DNA of 64,000 bases from Rhizomys pruinosus (Eukaryota > Chordata > Mammalia > Rodentia > Spalacidae). Shown here piece after piece: positions 12,901 through 26,062 of this stretch (the first letter of the stretch is position 1; each line of letters starts with the position of its first letter). Under the pieces are notes generated by a model, which saw only the letters and a list, made by a program, of their open reading frames with translations, did not search any database and was not told the DNA's origin. The stretch covers positions 841,528 to 905,527 of the forward strand of contig VZQC01005555.1 of the NCBI GenBank assembly GCA_009823505.1, in the 5' to 3' direction. Position numbers and translations under genes: made by a program.

Positions 12901-14757
12901 TGGAGAAAGACTCAGTTAAATAGCTCTTTCTGGGGCTAGAGAGAGAGCTCAAATGGCAAAATACTTGTCTTACAAGCCTCAGAACTCTTATTACAAAGAA
13001 ATCAGGCATAGTGGTGCACACTTGTAATCCCAGCAGTGGGGAGGTGGAGATAGATGGATCCTTGGGGCCCACTTTGTCAAGTTCAGGTCAATGGACAATG
13101 CCTGAGCAATGACCAAGGCTGTCATCTGGCCTCAGAACATGCATCCCCCCCCCCCAACACCTGTAAGCTTTTCTTAAATGCAGGCATTAAGCCAAAGATT
13201 ATTGTAACTTAAATCATGAACCTGTCAACTGCTCTGAGGGCACCAAATATCATCACGGTATCAAAGACCAGTTCCACCATAGTGAGTCTGCGCATGATCC
13301 CGCAATCAACTGTAACGATGTACCATTTACTAAAAGAGTATCTGTCACACTAAAGGACTCCTAAAATTTTGGATAAGGGCATGATATCCTAAATAATGAC
13401 TCTACTACTCCATAAAGGCTCTAAAGCAACTCAAAATTAGTCAATAATATAGCAGTTTGTGAGTCCAGTACTTGGAAAACTGTGTCCACAAGTAATTGAT
13501 GGAGTGTATGAATAGTCGAATCTCGGCTTCTCTCTGGCCTCTCATTCTCTCTGTCCTGGTGTGATGCATCTGTCTTCAGGTCTTCTTTTGTGTTAACTGT
13601 TTGAGTCTCTATCTCCATCTCATTAAAGCCTGTTTTCATAGAAGGACATAATTTTATTTATCATGATGCTTGGACAAAGACTGAGCCTCCACTACTGCCT
13701 GTCCTAACAATGAATCCCATCTCAACTCATTCACTCATCAAAGTCCAAACATTCCTCCCTGCTCCATGTTGTCTGTTTGATCCTGACAGTCACGGTCTGC
13801 TCTTACTACTTTCCCCTCCTCCACCCTGATACTGAAGACAGGTTTTCTGGGAAGGGAAATAGGGAGACCAATTTACCCTATTTGTATGGATGGATGCATG
13901 GCCAAGTTTGATGCATGCTTAGCATCAAACCCAGGTTCTGGGTTTGATCCCCAGCACTGTAAACAAGCAAAATGAATAAAACAAAACCATTCTTTTATAT
14001 TACAGTTAGGTTTGAATTCAGGCAAGTCTTATTATATAGCTTTTTTTTTTTCTTTTGGTCTTTTTGAGACAGGGTCTCCCTGCAGCCCCAGCTGTCTTGG
14101 AACACTCTATGTAGACCAGATTGACATGGAACTCACAGAGATCCTCCAGGGTGCTGGGATTAAAGGTGTGTGACACCACGCCCAGCAATTTTAAAAATAT
14201 TTTTAAAGAAAAACAATTTTTTTTTTTTTAAAGAGAGTGGGGTTGGGAGATCTAGGGATCAAACTCAAGTCGCCATGCAAGTGGCTTCACTTCCTCACTG
14301 AGCCATCTCACAGTCCGCAGCTTCACGTCCTCACTGAGCCATCTCACAGTCCAGGGCTTCACTTCCTCACTGAGCCATCTCACAGTCCGCAGCTTCACTT
14401 CCTCACTGAGCCATCTCACAGTCCAGGGCTTCAATTCCTCACTGAGCCATCTCACAGTCTGCAGCTTCACTTCCTCACTGAGCCATCTCACAGTCCGCAG
14501 CTTCACGTCCTCACTGAGCCATCTCACAGTCCGCAGCTTCACGTCCTCACTGAGCCATCTCACAGTCCGCAGCTTCACGTCCTCACTGAGCCATCTCAGA
14601 GTCCAGACCTTCACGTCCTTACTGAGCCATCTCACAGTCCAGAGCTTCACGTTCCCTGTTGTCACGTAGTGGCTAGGCAGTGGGTGGACAGGAATGAGGC
14701 AGAAAAAAAGCCTTCAAAAAAAGCCCTGGCAGGATCTTCAGATTTTGCATTATTCTG

Positions 14758-14796
<39 letters not shown>

Positions 14797-15317
14797 TTTG
14801 AGACAGGGTCTCCCTATAGCCCCAGCTGGCCTGGAACTCCCACTGTAGACCAGGGTGGCCTTGAACTCACAGAGATCTACCTGCCTCTGTTTCCCAAGTG
14901 CTGGGATTAAAGACATTATTTATTTTTTAAAGAGCACACATCTAGCAAATTAAATACCTAGGTAGGTGGAGCATGCCTGCAATCCTAGCATTTGGAAGGC
15001 TGGAGCTGGAGGATTGTAAATTCCAGGCCAGCTTGTAGGATTACACAGTAAAATCCTATTGTAAAAGATCAGAATGCGAGGGTGGGAGGGTGGGGGGCAG
15101 CGTGCTGGCCCTGGAGATGGCTCAGCTGCTAAGAGTGCGCCAACTGCTCTTATAGAGGACCTGGATTTGATTCCTAGCACCCACATGGCGGCTAAGAACC
15201 ATCTTTAAGCCGCCCAGCCTACACAGGACAGCTGGGGCTACAGGGAGACCCTGTCTCGAAAAAGACCAAAAATAAAAAAAAAAAAAAAAAAAAAAAAAAA
15301 AGAAAAAAATTCAAACG

Positions 15318-15357
<40 letters not shown>

Positions 15358-17697
15358 GCGTGCACAGTGTATGCCTTGTCACAGAACTTGGTTAGCCATG
15401 AAACTGTATTACATTTCACATGTATTTTGCTCATTCTGTTTGTTTTTCTACACTTTATGCTAGCATATATCTTAATACAAGCAAATACATTAGTCCTCTA
15501 ATAATAATTACAACTGCACTAAAACACACTAATTTTACCTTGACAGATATTTTGCAATACCAACTTTGTGCCCCAAACAGAATATAGTGTACCTTATGAT
15601 AGGCAAAGCTGTCATCCAAGCCATAGATCAGAACATGAAACAGCGAAGACCTGACCTGACTACAGGAGAGAACGATTCTCTAGACAGAGCGTAAGAAAGG
15701 AGGGGCTGGTCACAAGTCCAGACTCAGCGGCGGGACATCTTGTGTCGCTACTCGTGTGACTTGACTTCCTCTGGCTTCAGCTGCTCTGTGTCTTCTGTTC
15801 TGAGCAACTCCTCTTCTGTTTCCATGAGGATATCCTCTGCTTCCCCCTCTTCCTGGTCCTGGCCAGGGTCTTTTGCAGTCTGCTGTTGCTCATTACTGGC
15901 TACATCTGCCAACAGGCCAGAGGTAGAAAGCTTAGATTGTTTGAAAAGCAAAGTGATGATGAGTGGACTATGGTCTCTGTCACTTCCAGCTTTCAGATTC
16001 TACTCATGCTGGTTTTGCCACTGACCAACTATGGGGTTCAGACTCTTGTCTGGGTCTAACAATTCTTACTGCCCTACTAGTATAACTACCTACTGTCCAC
16101 CTGCCAGAGAAGTTATAAGCACACATATAACCACAAAAATAGGCATTTGGCGCACGCCTTTAATCCTAGCACTTGGGAGGCAGAGGCAGGTGGATCTTTG
16201 TGAGTTCAAGGCCAGCCTGGTCTACAGAGTTGAGTTCCAGAACAGCATGGCTATAGGGAGACCCTGTCTTGAAAAGACAAAAAAAAAAAAAAAAAAAAAA
16301 AGGCATTTAGATTGATTTTTTTTTACTGCTATGAACAGAAAATGAAACAAAATAGTGGACACATGACTTACAGCAGGTATTGAAAACCATCCTCAAAATA
16401 ACCTGTAGATAACTATCAATAACTGATTATGAATATAAAGCAGTACATAGAATCTCAGATAATTTTTTTTTGGTCTTTTAAAGACAGGGTCTTCCTGTAG
16501 CTGTAGATGACCTGGAACTCACTATGCAGACCAGCCTGGCCTTGAACTCACAGAGATCTGCCTGCCTCTCTGCCTCCAGTGCTTAGATTAAAGGCGTGTG
16601 CCACCACACCAGGCTTCAGATTATAATTTGGGAGTTCAACTTTGGGACATCATAGCTCACGTAATTATGGAAGAAATCCCATGACCATATAGCTAAAGAT
16701 CACAAATGTTTTTTGACCTAAAGAAGCCCAATAGTATTCCCTTGCCAAGGCTGTGACCAGATCACACAGTATTCAGTTTCTTTCTTTAAATGCAGGATCT
16801 CATGTAGCCTAGATTAGCCTTACAACTGTAATGTAGCCAAAGATGACCCTGAACTTCTTCCTGAGTGCTGGGATTATAGGCACGTGCCGCCACACTTGGC
16901 TTTATGCAGTGCTGGGGACCAAATCCAGGGCTCTGTGCATGCTAGACCAGGCCAGGATCCATTCTCTGTTTCCTATCCACAACCTCTGTCTTTCAGTATT
17001 GAGTGCTTTATTAGAGGCTGTGACATACTGCCTAACACGAGGGAGAAATAGGTGTATGTTCCAGCCTACTGAATGGCTGCTTACCTGCTGTGTGAGAAAC
17101 ACTAAGTGTTTATACTTGGCTACAGATATCTTAGTATCAGAAACTAGAGTGCTTGATGAACAAAAGGAGAAGACTTCCTGGTACCGTACCATAGGTTTGT
17201 GCATCATAAGTTGTGCTGCCTTGTTTGATATGTTCAAATGTATCTGCATCTTCCACCTGAGCCTGAGGATGGGCTGGTCCCTGCTCCACTTGGCTGTCTG
17301 TATCCACAGTCTTCAGCCTCTTATGTACACGCTCACTGTGGTCACCCATGGAGCGTTCATTGTCAGCCTGTCCAGGTTTCCTCTTAAAACTCTGTGAATA
17401 TTAAGGAGATTCATCAAAGGCTTGTCTGTGATGGTAAAGATTGGAAATAACAATGCCCATCCATATAGACTACGATAAATATAGTCATACAACAATAGGA
17501 TTCAATGCAGTATTAAAAGAATGTGATTGCTATGTACTTGTACAATTTCTACAATACACTTCCATTTAATTAAAATTTTATGTATATGTATGTATGTGAG
17601 TGCACATATGTCATGCAATCCCTGCAGAGTACAGAAGAGGGCTTCAGATTCTCCAGAACTGGAGCCACAGATGGTTGTCAGCTGCCACAGACACACA

Positions 17698-17741
<44 letters not shown>

Positions 17742-20417
17742 TGTGTGTGTGTATGTGTGTGTGTATGTGTGTGTGTCGCTGAGTGTGTGTGGTGTGTGCG
17801 TGTATGTGGTGGTATGGTGTGTGTGTGGTGTATGTGTGTTGTTGTTGTGTAGTGTGTGTGTACTGCTTGTGTGTATGTGGTGTGTTTGTGTGTGTATGTG
17901 TGTGTGTACGTGTGTGTGTGTTGTGTGTGTGTGTGTATGTTGTTGTTGTAATGTGTGTGTGTGTGTGATAGTGTGTGTATGTGGATGTATGTGTATGTAT
18001 GTGTGCTGAGTGTTGTGTATGTGTGTGTGTGATGTTATTGTGTGTGTGTATGTGTGTGTGTGTATGTGATGTGTGTGTGTATGTGTGTGTGGTGTATGTG
18101 ATGTGTTGTAGTGTGTGTTGTATGTATGTGTGTGTGTGTGTGTGTATGTCCGTGTGTGTGTGTGTGTGTGTGGTGTGTGTTACAATACAGTAATTTTATG
18201 GGCATACACATATTGTTTAATAACCTTCAGGTTTAAAAAAAAAAGCAAATGATGATGGACAATGAGAAGAACGAGACTGTTTAGCAGGTGCTGGACACCA
18301 CCTTAGGTTCTACAGCAAGAACAGGGGCCTTCACTGGGAAAATCCTTTGGTTCTGGGTATGCCAAGATACGAAATGTGGCCACTTGTTGTTAATCACTTT
18401 ATTTAGAACATCTTTTTCTACTTGCCTTCATCTAAATTTAATCAAAGAGTGATAGAAACCTGTGTGTTTCTCCTGGTGTGTTGCTGGGAGGCCAAACGTG
18501 CAATGAAGTTGGATTCATGGCCTTCTGCTTGGTTTGCATCCGCAGCTCCACTCCCATGCTCCTAGGAAATCCAAAGCAGAGAAGAGTAAGGGGGAAGAAG
18601 CTGTTCTAGCAATGGCCCCACACCGCACAGTCCGCCTTCTCTCAGTGGTATGCTATTCTCAGCGGGCACACCTCTGCTGTATACCAGAAAGCTAGAGAAA
18701 CCACTCCTAACAAAGGCACTGCCTTTTGGCAGAAGCCTGAGCACAGAGACCCTCCTGGCCCATGTTTTGCCCAGCTGAAGGAGCAAGTCTTTTTCTTTTT
18801 TTTTTTCTTTCTTTCTTTTTTTTGGCTTTTCGAGACAGGGTCTCCCTGTAGCCCCAGCTGTCCTGGAACTCACTCTGTAGACCAGGCTGGCCTTGAACTC
18901 ACAAAGATCCGCCTGCCTCTGCCTCCCAAGTGCTAGGATTAAAGGCGTGCGCCACCACGCCCGGCGGAGCAAGTCTTTTTCTAAGGGCAGGACAGATGAG
19001 CCTGTGTCCTCAGCCAGCTGTATACCTCAAACATAAAATGGAGAATAGATCCAGTAACTTTTTCTTAGTAAGCATATAGCTTAAATATAGCCTATAGCAA
19101 ATATTCTGAAGTGTGTTCTAAGAAGCATACAATCATTTTCTTTAAGAATAGGAGATGATCTTTTACATATCAAGAACAAAAACCAAAACAGAAATCATAC
19201 AGAAACCAACTATCGCTAAGGAGAATTTCAGAGAGAGAGGCAGTGGGGGCCTTCACCTCTTTCCCTGGATCCTTCTCTGGTGCAACCCCCGCCAGTTCCA
19301 CAGCCTGTGTACTCTGCACGCTGTCCACACCAGTCTGCCCACAGGAGGCATGCTCCTTCCTCTCTGCAGCCTCTGGCACCTGCTCCTCGGGGTCAGATTT
19401 CTCCTCTTCCTCTTCTTGATTCTGCAGAGAAAACAAACACGCTGTGGGGCCACACTGGAAAGCAGGCTTCCCACTTCTACGGGGAGTCTGTCAAGAGAAA
19501 AGAGAGGGTCTTCAAACAAAAGTAAAAACTCATTGGTCATGAAATATGCCTAAGAGATTCTGCTGGGATTGAAATTTATCCCCCTATTATTTTTGACATA
19601 AGGAATGGCCACACTACCTGGGGCTGGAGCCCTTGGTCAGCAGGGCTGCCACCACTCTTTCCACCTTCCTCGGTGGTTTCCCTGTCATCCTCCTCCAGAC
19701 ACTTTTGTTCTTCTGAGTTTTCTTCTGGAAGGTCAGCAGCATCTTTCTCTTCATTATCAGATCCTGGGTCCATCGGCTCCTCACCTTCCAACCTGTCATC
19801 CTCACTGGGGCCCTCCTCAGGGGTCTGGGGACCTTCGCCTTCATTCTGGTCAGTCTCGTCATTGATTTCTTCCATTTCGTGACCTGTTTCTTCTATATTT
19901 ACTGGCTTCTCTTTGATCTCTAAAGGATTCTCTTCTAAATAAAAAAGATAACTTTAAAAACTTAGGATTTCATAGCTGGGCGTGGTGGCGCACAGCTTTA
20001 ATCCTAGCACTTGGGAGGCAGAGGCAGGCTGATCTTTTTGAGTTCAAGGCCAGCCTGGTCTACAGAGTGAGTTCCAGGACAGCTGGGGCTACAGGGAGAC
20101 CCTGTCTTGAAAAGACCAAAAAACAAAAAACAAAACAAAAAAACAACAACAACAAAAAAACCCACTTAGGATTTCTTAAGCAGAGAGGTAGTTATAAGCC
20201 AGGTACATTGCTCATCTGTAATACCAGTATAACTACAGTGAAATGGGAGGCAGAAACAGGTGAATCCCGGAAACTAGCTACAGGCTGGTTTATACTTTGT
20301 AGTGGTGAACAAGAGACTCACCTTGATTTCAAACAAGGTAAAAAGTGCAGACTGACATATGAGGTATGAGGTCATCCTCTGACCACAAATGCTGTGGCAA
20401 GTATGCACTGCATTCAT

Positions 20418-20453
<36 letters not shown>

Positions 20454-23400
20454 ACGCACACACGCATATATTGGAGTCGTATGGAAAGTCTGCCTATCCC
20501 TATGTGTACCATGCTTTCATCTTACAGTCTATTATTTCAGCGGCACATTCCATTAAAAACAAAAAGTAATCTGTCAAAAAAATACCACAAATGAAGAAAG
20601 TCCTACAAGAGGAAAATTTTAGGTCAAACATAATAGTTTAATGTTCCAATTATCAGTGTAAATAATTGGTAGATATCATTCCTTATCACACACAGAAAAC
20701 TCACATCCAAATGAAATTGTATATGAAAAAGTTTTATTTATCATACAAGTGCATGTGGAGGCCAGAGGACAACCTTGGGTGTATCCTCAGGAATGTCATC
20801 TACCTCCTTAGATGGACTTTCGCCACCATTAGGCCATGGAACCCTGGAGATCCTCCTGTCTCTGGGATTACAAGTGTGTACCCACGTCCAGCTTTGTAAG
20901 TGGGAGCTGAACGTTAAACTTGGGTCCTCATGCTTGCCTGACAAGCACTTTACCAACTATCTCCTCAGGCCCCCAAGTATTTTCTTGTATTTTGGACACT
21001 TCAGAAAGCTCTTAGCCAGTGATAATCATGACAGTCTAACATGACTGCTCCTTGGTTCATGTACACTAGTCTCAATGACCCTAAGTAAATGGATGTTAAG
21101 AAAGATAGCTTATTATACTCAGTACTTTTTTGGTGTTTTTTTTAGAGTCTTCCTGTAGCCCCAGTTGGCTGGGAACTCACAATGTAGATTCTCTCAGTAG
21201 TTTAAATATTAATTTTGCCGGGCGTGGTGGTGCATGCCTTTAATCCTAGCTCTTGGGAGGCAGAGGCAGGCGGATCTTTGTGAGTTCAAGGCCAGCCTGG
21301 TCTACAGAGTGAGTTCCAGGACAGCTGGAGCTACAGGGAAACCCTGTCTCAAAAAGACACACACAAAAAAATAATAATAATTTTATGTGTGCTTGGTTGG
21401 TGGTGACTTAGAAATTGGAAGCAAACTTAATTTCTTGTTTTTTTTTTTTTTTTTTTTTTTAAAGACGGTATCCCTGCAGCTCCAGCTGGCCTTGAAGTCA
21501 CCTATGTAGACCTAGTTCAGGGTAGCTTGGAAGGCAGAGGCAGGTGGCTGTGAGTTCAGAGTTCTGGGTGGGAATAAAGGCATGTACTACCATTCCTGGT
21601 TTCAAAATTGAACTTTTATATAAATGGTCTCATTAATTCTTTTTAACTTGCTACTTTTGTTTCAATGTAATCAAAATTATTCATTCTCAAAATTTCTGTG
21701 TGGCTGGCAAGAGACAAGCAGACCTTCAGAGTCACCAGGATACCCTCATGGTGCATGTGATTTTCTTATGGAGTACTCACTATCATTCTCCATTATAGTG
21801 ACTTCATATTGCAAAATAAAGATGTCAGTAGCTGAAATCATTTCTCTAGATGAGCTGTAACAGGGGGGCCTTGATATATCAAGACTGCATATCAACTGCA
21901 TATTAAGTCACAAGGTGGAACATAGCAGTGGCTTTGGAGACAGAGGCATGTGATGAAGCACCACTAAAGCACAGCAACACAAAACACAGGATAGAAGCGG
22001 CAACAACAAGAGAGCACTGGCTTATGAGCGGTGGGTTTACTCAGAGTAAGTATGTGGAATGAACTAGCAAATTAGGACTTTTGACTTCATCATGACATAT
22101 TGGGCTGAAAAGAAATCAGATACTGCCCTTTGCCAATGACGCATAGCTGTTCTCCACGGGCTTCCTGGGAGACGTACCTTCTCCTTCATTGTCTGTGTCC
22201 TCGCCAGTGCTTTTATCCTCACTGTCAAGTTTCAGATCCTCTGGAAGGTCCAAGGCCTCAGGCTCCAGCAGCTTTTCCTGATTGCCATGGTAAGGGTCTA
22301 TCTCATTCTCATCATATTCCCTCTTTGGGACAAAAGAAAGAGAATGGGGGGGTGGGGGTGGGGAAGGGGATTTTGAAACCAAATAAAAATATAATTTTTT
22401 TTCTTCCCTAGTATTATTAGTATACTGTTAATAAAGTATTCCTGTCCAGGTCTGGCCCAAACACAGGGTAAACTCTTTTGAAATGTCACGATGCCCATTA
22501 GTGGCTGTAGTGTTTTGGGGTCTTTCATGTTAGAACTACAAATCTCGCTTTCTGTGTAGGATTCTCTACAGAAAACAAAGTGTATATTATGTAATTACTT
22601 CATGTAAAAAAAAAAAACCTACTTATGAAAAAGGATCATAGATCTTAGCTTCTAAATATAGCATGAACTCAAATAGCATATATACTACATGAGCAGAAAT
22701 CAATAGCTAAGATACACTAATATGATAATATGAGCCTCTGTTACCCCCTCACATACATACCCCATCAGACAGGGTTCCCAACTTTGTAACCCAGGCTGGC
22801 TGAAAACTCACGATAGTTCTGCTTCAGCCTCATGAATGCTAAGATTTTGAGTACATGCCACCATGTCCGGCCGGCTCAAATGCACATTCTTTTTTTTTTT
22901 TTTTTTTTTTNNNNNNNNNNNNNNNNNNNNNNNNNNNNNNNNNNNNNNNNNNNNNNNNNNNNNNNNNNNNNNNTTTTTTTTAAATTTATTCTTGTACGCG
23001 TGTAAATGTACTGTCTGCATGTAGGTTTGTGCACCTGTGTTGTGCAATGCCACGGAGGTCAGAAGAGGGCATTGGATTCTCCTGGAACTGGAGTTAAAGA
23101 CGGTTCTCAGCTGCCATGTGGGTGCTGGGGATCGAACCCGGGTCCTCTGCCAAGAGCAGTTGGTGCTCTTAACCGCTAGGCCATCTCTCCAGCCCCAAAT
23201 GCACATTCTTTTATGAGGCATGGGAGAACTACGGATGTCATGAGACTCTCCTGACCCCCTAAGAACTATGAATTTAGGGTTTATTTTTAAACAAAACAAA
23301 ATGGGGTCTTACTATGTATGTAACCCTAAATGGCTTGGAACCTGCTATTTAGACCATACTGGCCTTGAATTCCTAGAGGTCCACCTGCCTCTGCCTCCCA

Positions 23401-26023
23401 AGTGCCAGGGTTAAAGGTATCATCATGCCTGGTCTCAGGCTAATGGCTTTGAGTCAGGACAGCAAAGAATTTCCAAATCTTCATTACCTCATCTATTTGT
23501 TCATTAATTTTCTCCTGGCCTTGTTCAACATCTTCAGATTCTGATTCTTCTTTCTCATTTTGATGTTTTTTATGTTTGTTCAAATTCCCAGCATCTAAAT
23601 TGTCATCTTTAGCAACAAGTTCAGAATCTTCCTAAACAAAGAAAGAAACTGTCATACTCAGGCCCAAGAAACCCAAGAAACTAGCTAACCCCTCAGATGA
23701 GGATTATTTTTGCTATCAGGCCTATCCCATACAAGTATCTGGATGAAAGGGTTTTATCATGATATGAAGAGAACCATCTAGCAAGAGTGAGAAGAGTGGG
23801 TCTGATAGACACACCGTACTCTGCTACTATAGCACCACTCAACCCTGGAACTCTAGGCTAGGAGCTGAAGCAACAGTGGCAGAGGAGAATTAGTATAGAG
23901 CCATCTGCCTAACAGTTATTTACAAGTTCCCTTCTCTATTAACAACACCAGAGGACTTGGGTTAGGCTACTCTTTTAGGTAAGAATACAATCAATGAAAT
24001 AAGAGAGGAAAAGGAGTGATGGAAGAAAAACAAAAGGAGAAGCAGCAAATGGCAGGGAGTAGCAGGTGGTGCAAAGTCTAACTCCTTTCAGCCTGAGCCT
24101 GGGGACTCCCATTACCTCATCCATGCCTGGTCCTGTTTCTTCAGTTTTATTATCCTCTTCCTCATCTTCTTCTTCCTCATCATCACCCCATAGTCTCTCA
24201 TCTAGTTTGTCAGCTTCCTCACCATTGAGCTCGCCCATCTTCTTATCCAGGTCTCTGTCCTCACTGTCTGATTTCTCATCGTCTTCTGCAAGGAAATGCA
24301 CTGAGCTTAGTTACGCAGATCTCTGAACTGACCCAAGTCTGTCTTGTGTCAGGACCCACTTCCTTCTGGCAAAGGCCCCATTCCGAGATCCACTGCTTGT
24401 TCCTATGGAACACTACAGCCTTTAGGTCTACTCAAGTAGTTGTATATACTTTGCAAACTGGTTGGAAGAACTTTTTTTTTTGTATGTGTATGAATGTACC
24501 GTCTGCATGTAGGTCTGTATACCCGTGTTGTGCAATGCCCGCGGAGGTCAGAAGAGGGTGTCAGATTGCCCTGGAACTGGAGCTCTCCTGGAATTGGAGT
24601 TACAGACGGTTCTTAGCCGCCATGTGGGTGCTGGGGATTGAACCCGGGTCCTCTGCAAGAGCAGTCAGCGCTCTTAACTGCTAGGCCATCTCTCCAGCCC
24701 CGAAGAAAAAGAACTTTTGTATGAACAAAAAGGAGCTGCCAGGATGTCGTGTTTTGATGCTAGGAGAATATACTATGTGACTCAGCAGCTACTTTAGTTT
24801 CAACTCACATCCATGGGATGGATTGGACTATGTGATTTCCAAGTGTATTCTCCTGTCTCCAACAAACTTTACTATGATTTTAGTGAAAGATCTAAAATCA
24901 AGTGTAGGCCAATTAACCAAAAATGTCTTGCCTTCATCTTTGCCCAATGCCTACTTTGTTGATGGTTATTCCCTATGCTTTATAGGCAATAAACATGTCT
25001 TCTCTATGCCTGGCATTCATTCCTCAAAGACCTTTGCTTAGGGTGATACACTGTATTTCAAGCTAACCTTTTGGAAAACTTAGGGCAAGAGCTGAATGAT
25101 GGCACAAACATGACCAGATGATGATGTGTTAGAAAAAATATATTCCTGCTGGGCGTGGAGGCTCATGCCTTTAATCCTGGACTTGGGAGGCAGAGGCAGG
25201 CAGATCTCTGTGAGTTCAAGGCCAGGCTGGTGGTCTAGATAGTGAGCTCCAGGACAGCTGGGACTAAAGGGAGACCCTGTCTCAAAAATACGATATATAT
25301 GGGCTGGAGAGATGGCCTAGCGGTTAAGAGCGCCGACTGCTCTTACAGAGGACCCGGGTTTGATCCCTAGCACCCACATGGCGGCCGAGAACTGTCTGAA
25401 ACTCCAATTCTAGGAGAACTCCAGTTCCAGGGTAACCTGACACCCTCTTCTGACCTCTGCGGCATTGCACGACACGGGTGCACATGCAGACAGTACATTC
25501 ATACACATACATAAATAAATAAAATTAAAAAAAAAAACTAAAAAAAAAATACTATATATATATATATGTTCTCAAAAATGTTTAAAATATTATTTTAGTT
25601 GTGTATATGAGTGTATTGTGTGCATGTGTATAAGTACACCTGTGTTGTGCAATGCATAGAGATCAGAAGGTTGCACTGGATCCCCTGGAACTGGAGTTAT
25701 GGACTGTTGTTAGCCACCATGTGGGTTCTGCGAACTGAACCAAGATACTCTGCAAAAGCGGCCAGTGCTCTCAACCACTGAGCCATCTTTTCAGAACCAT
25801 ATTCCCCAATTTTAATGATGGGGAAGGCTCATACTATGTAAACAAAAGTAGACTACAAAAATGAGTATGTAAGCTGGCTGTGGTGGCACACACCTATAAT
25901 CCCAGCACTCGGGAGGTGGAGGCAGGCAGATCTCTGTGAGTTCAAGGCCAGCCTGATCTATCTAATGAGTTCCAGGACATCTGGGGCTACAGGGAGACCT
26001 TATCTCAAAAAGACCAGGAAAAA

Positions 26024-26062
<39 letters not shown>

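Noticed and set aside
14237..14848. 203-codon plus-strand frame with LTEPSHSP repeats
   Set aside because: Translation of the 36-bp SINE-derived minisatellite followed by B1 sequence.
16843..17397. 184-codon plus-strand frame
   Set aside because: It is antisense to exon W34 and an old B4 element, with no independent signal.
17527..18193. Cysteine/valine-rich plus-strand frames
   Set aside because: Translation of the GT-rich microsatellite.
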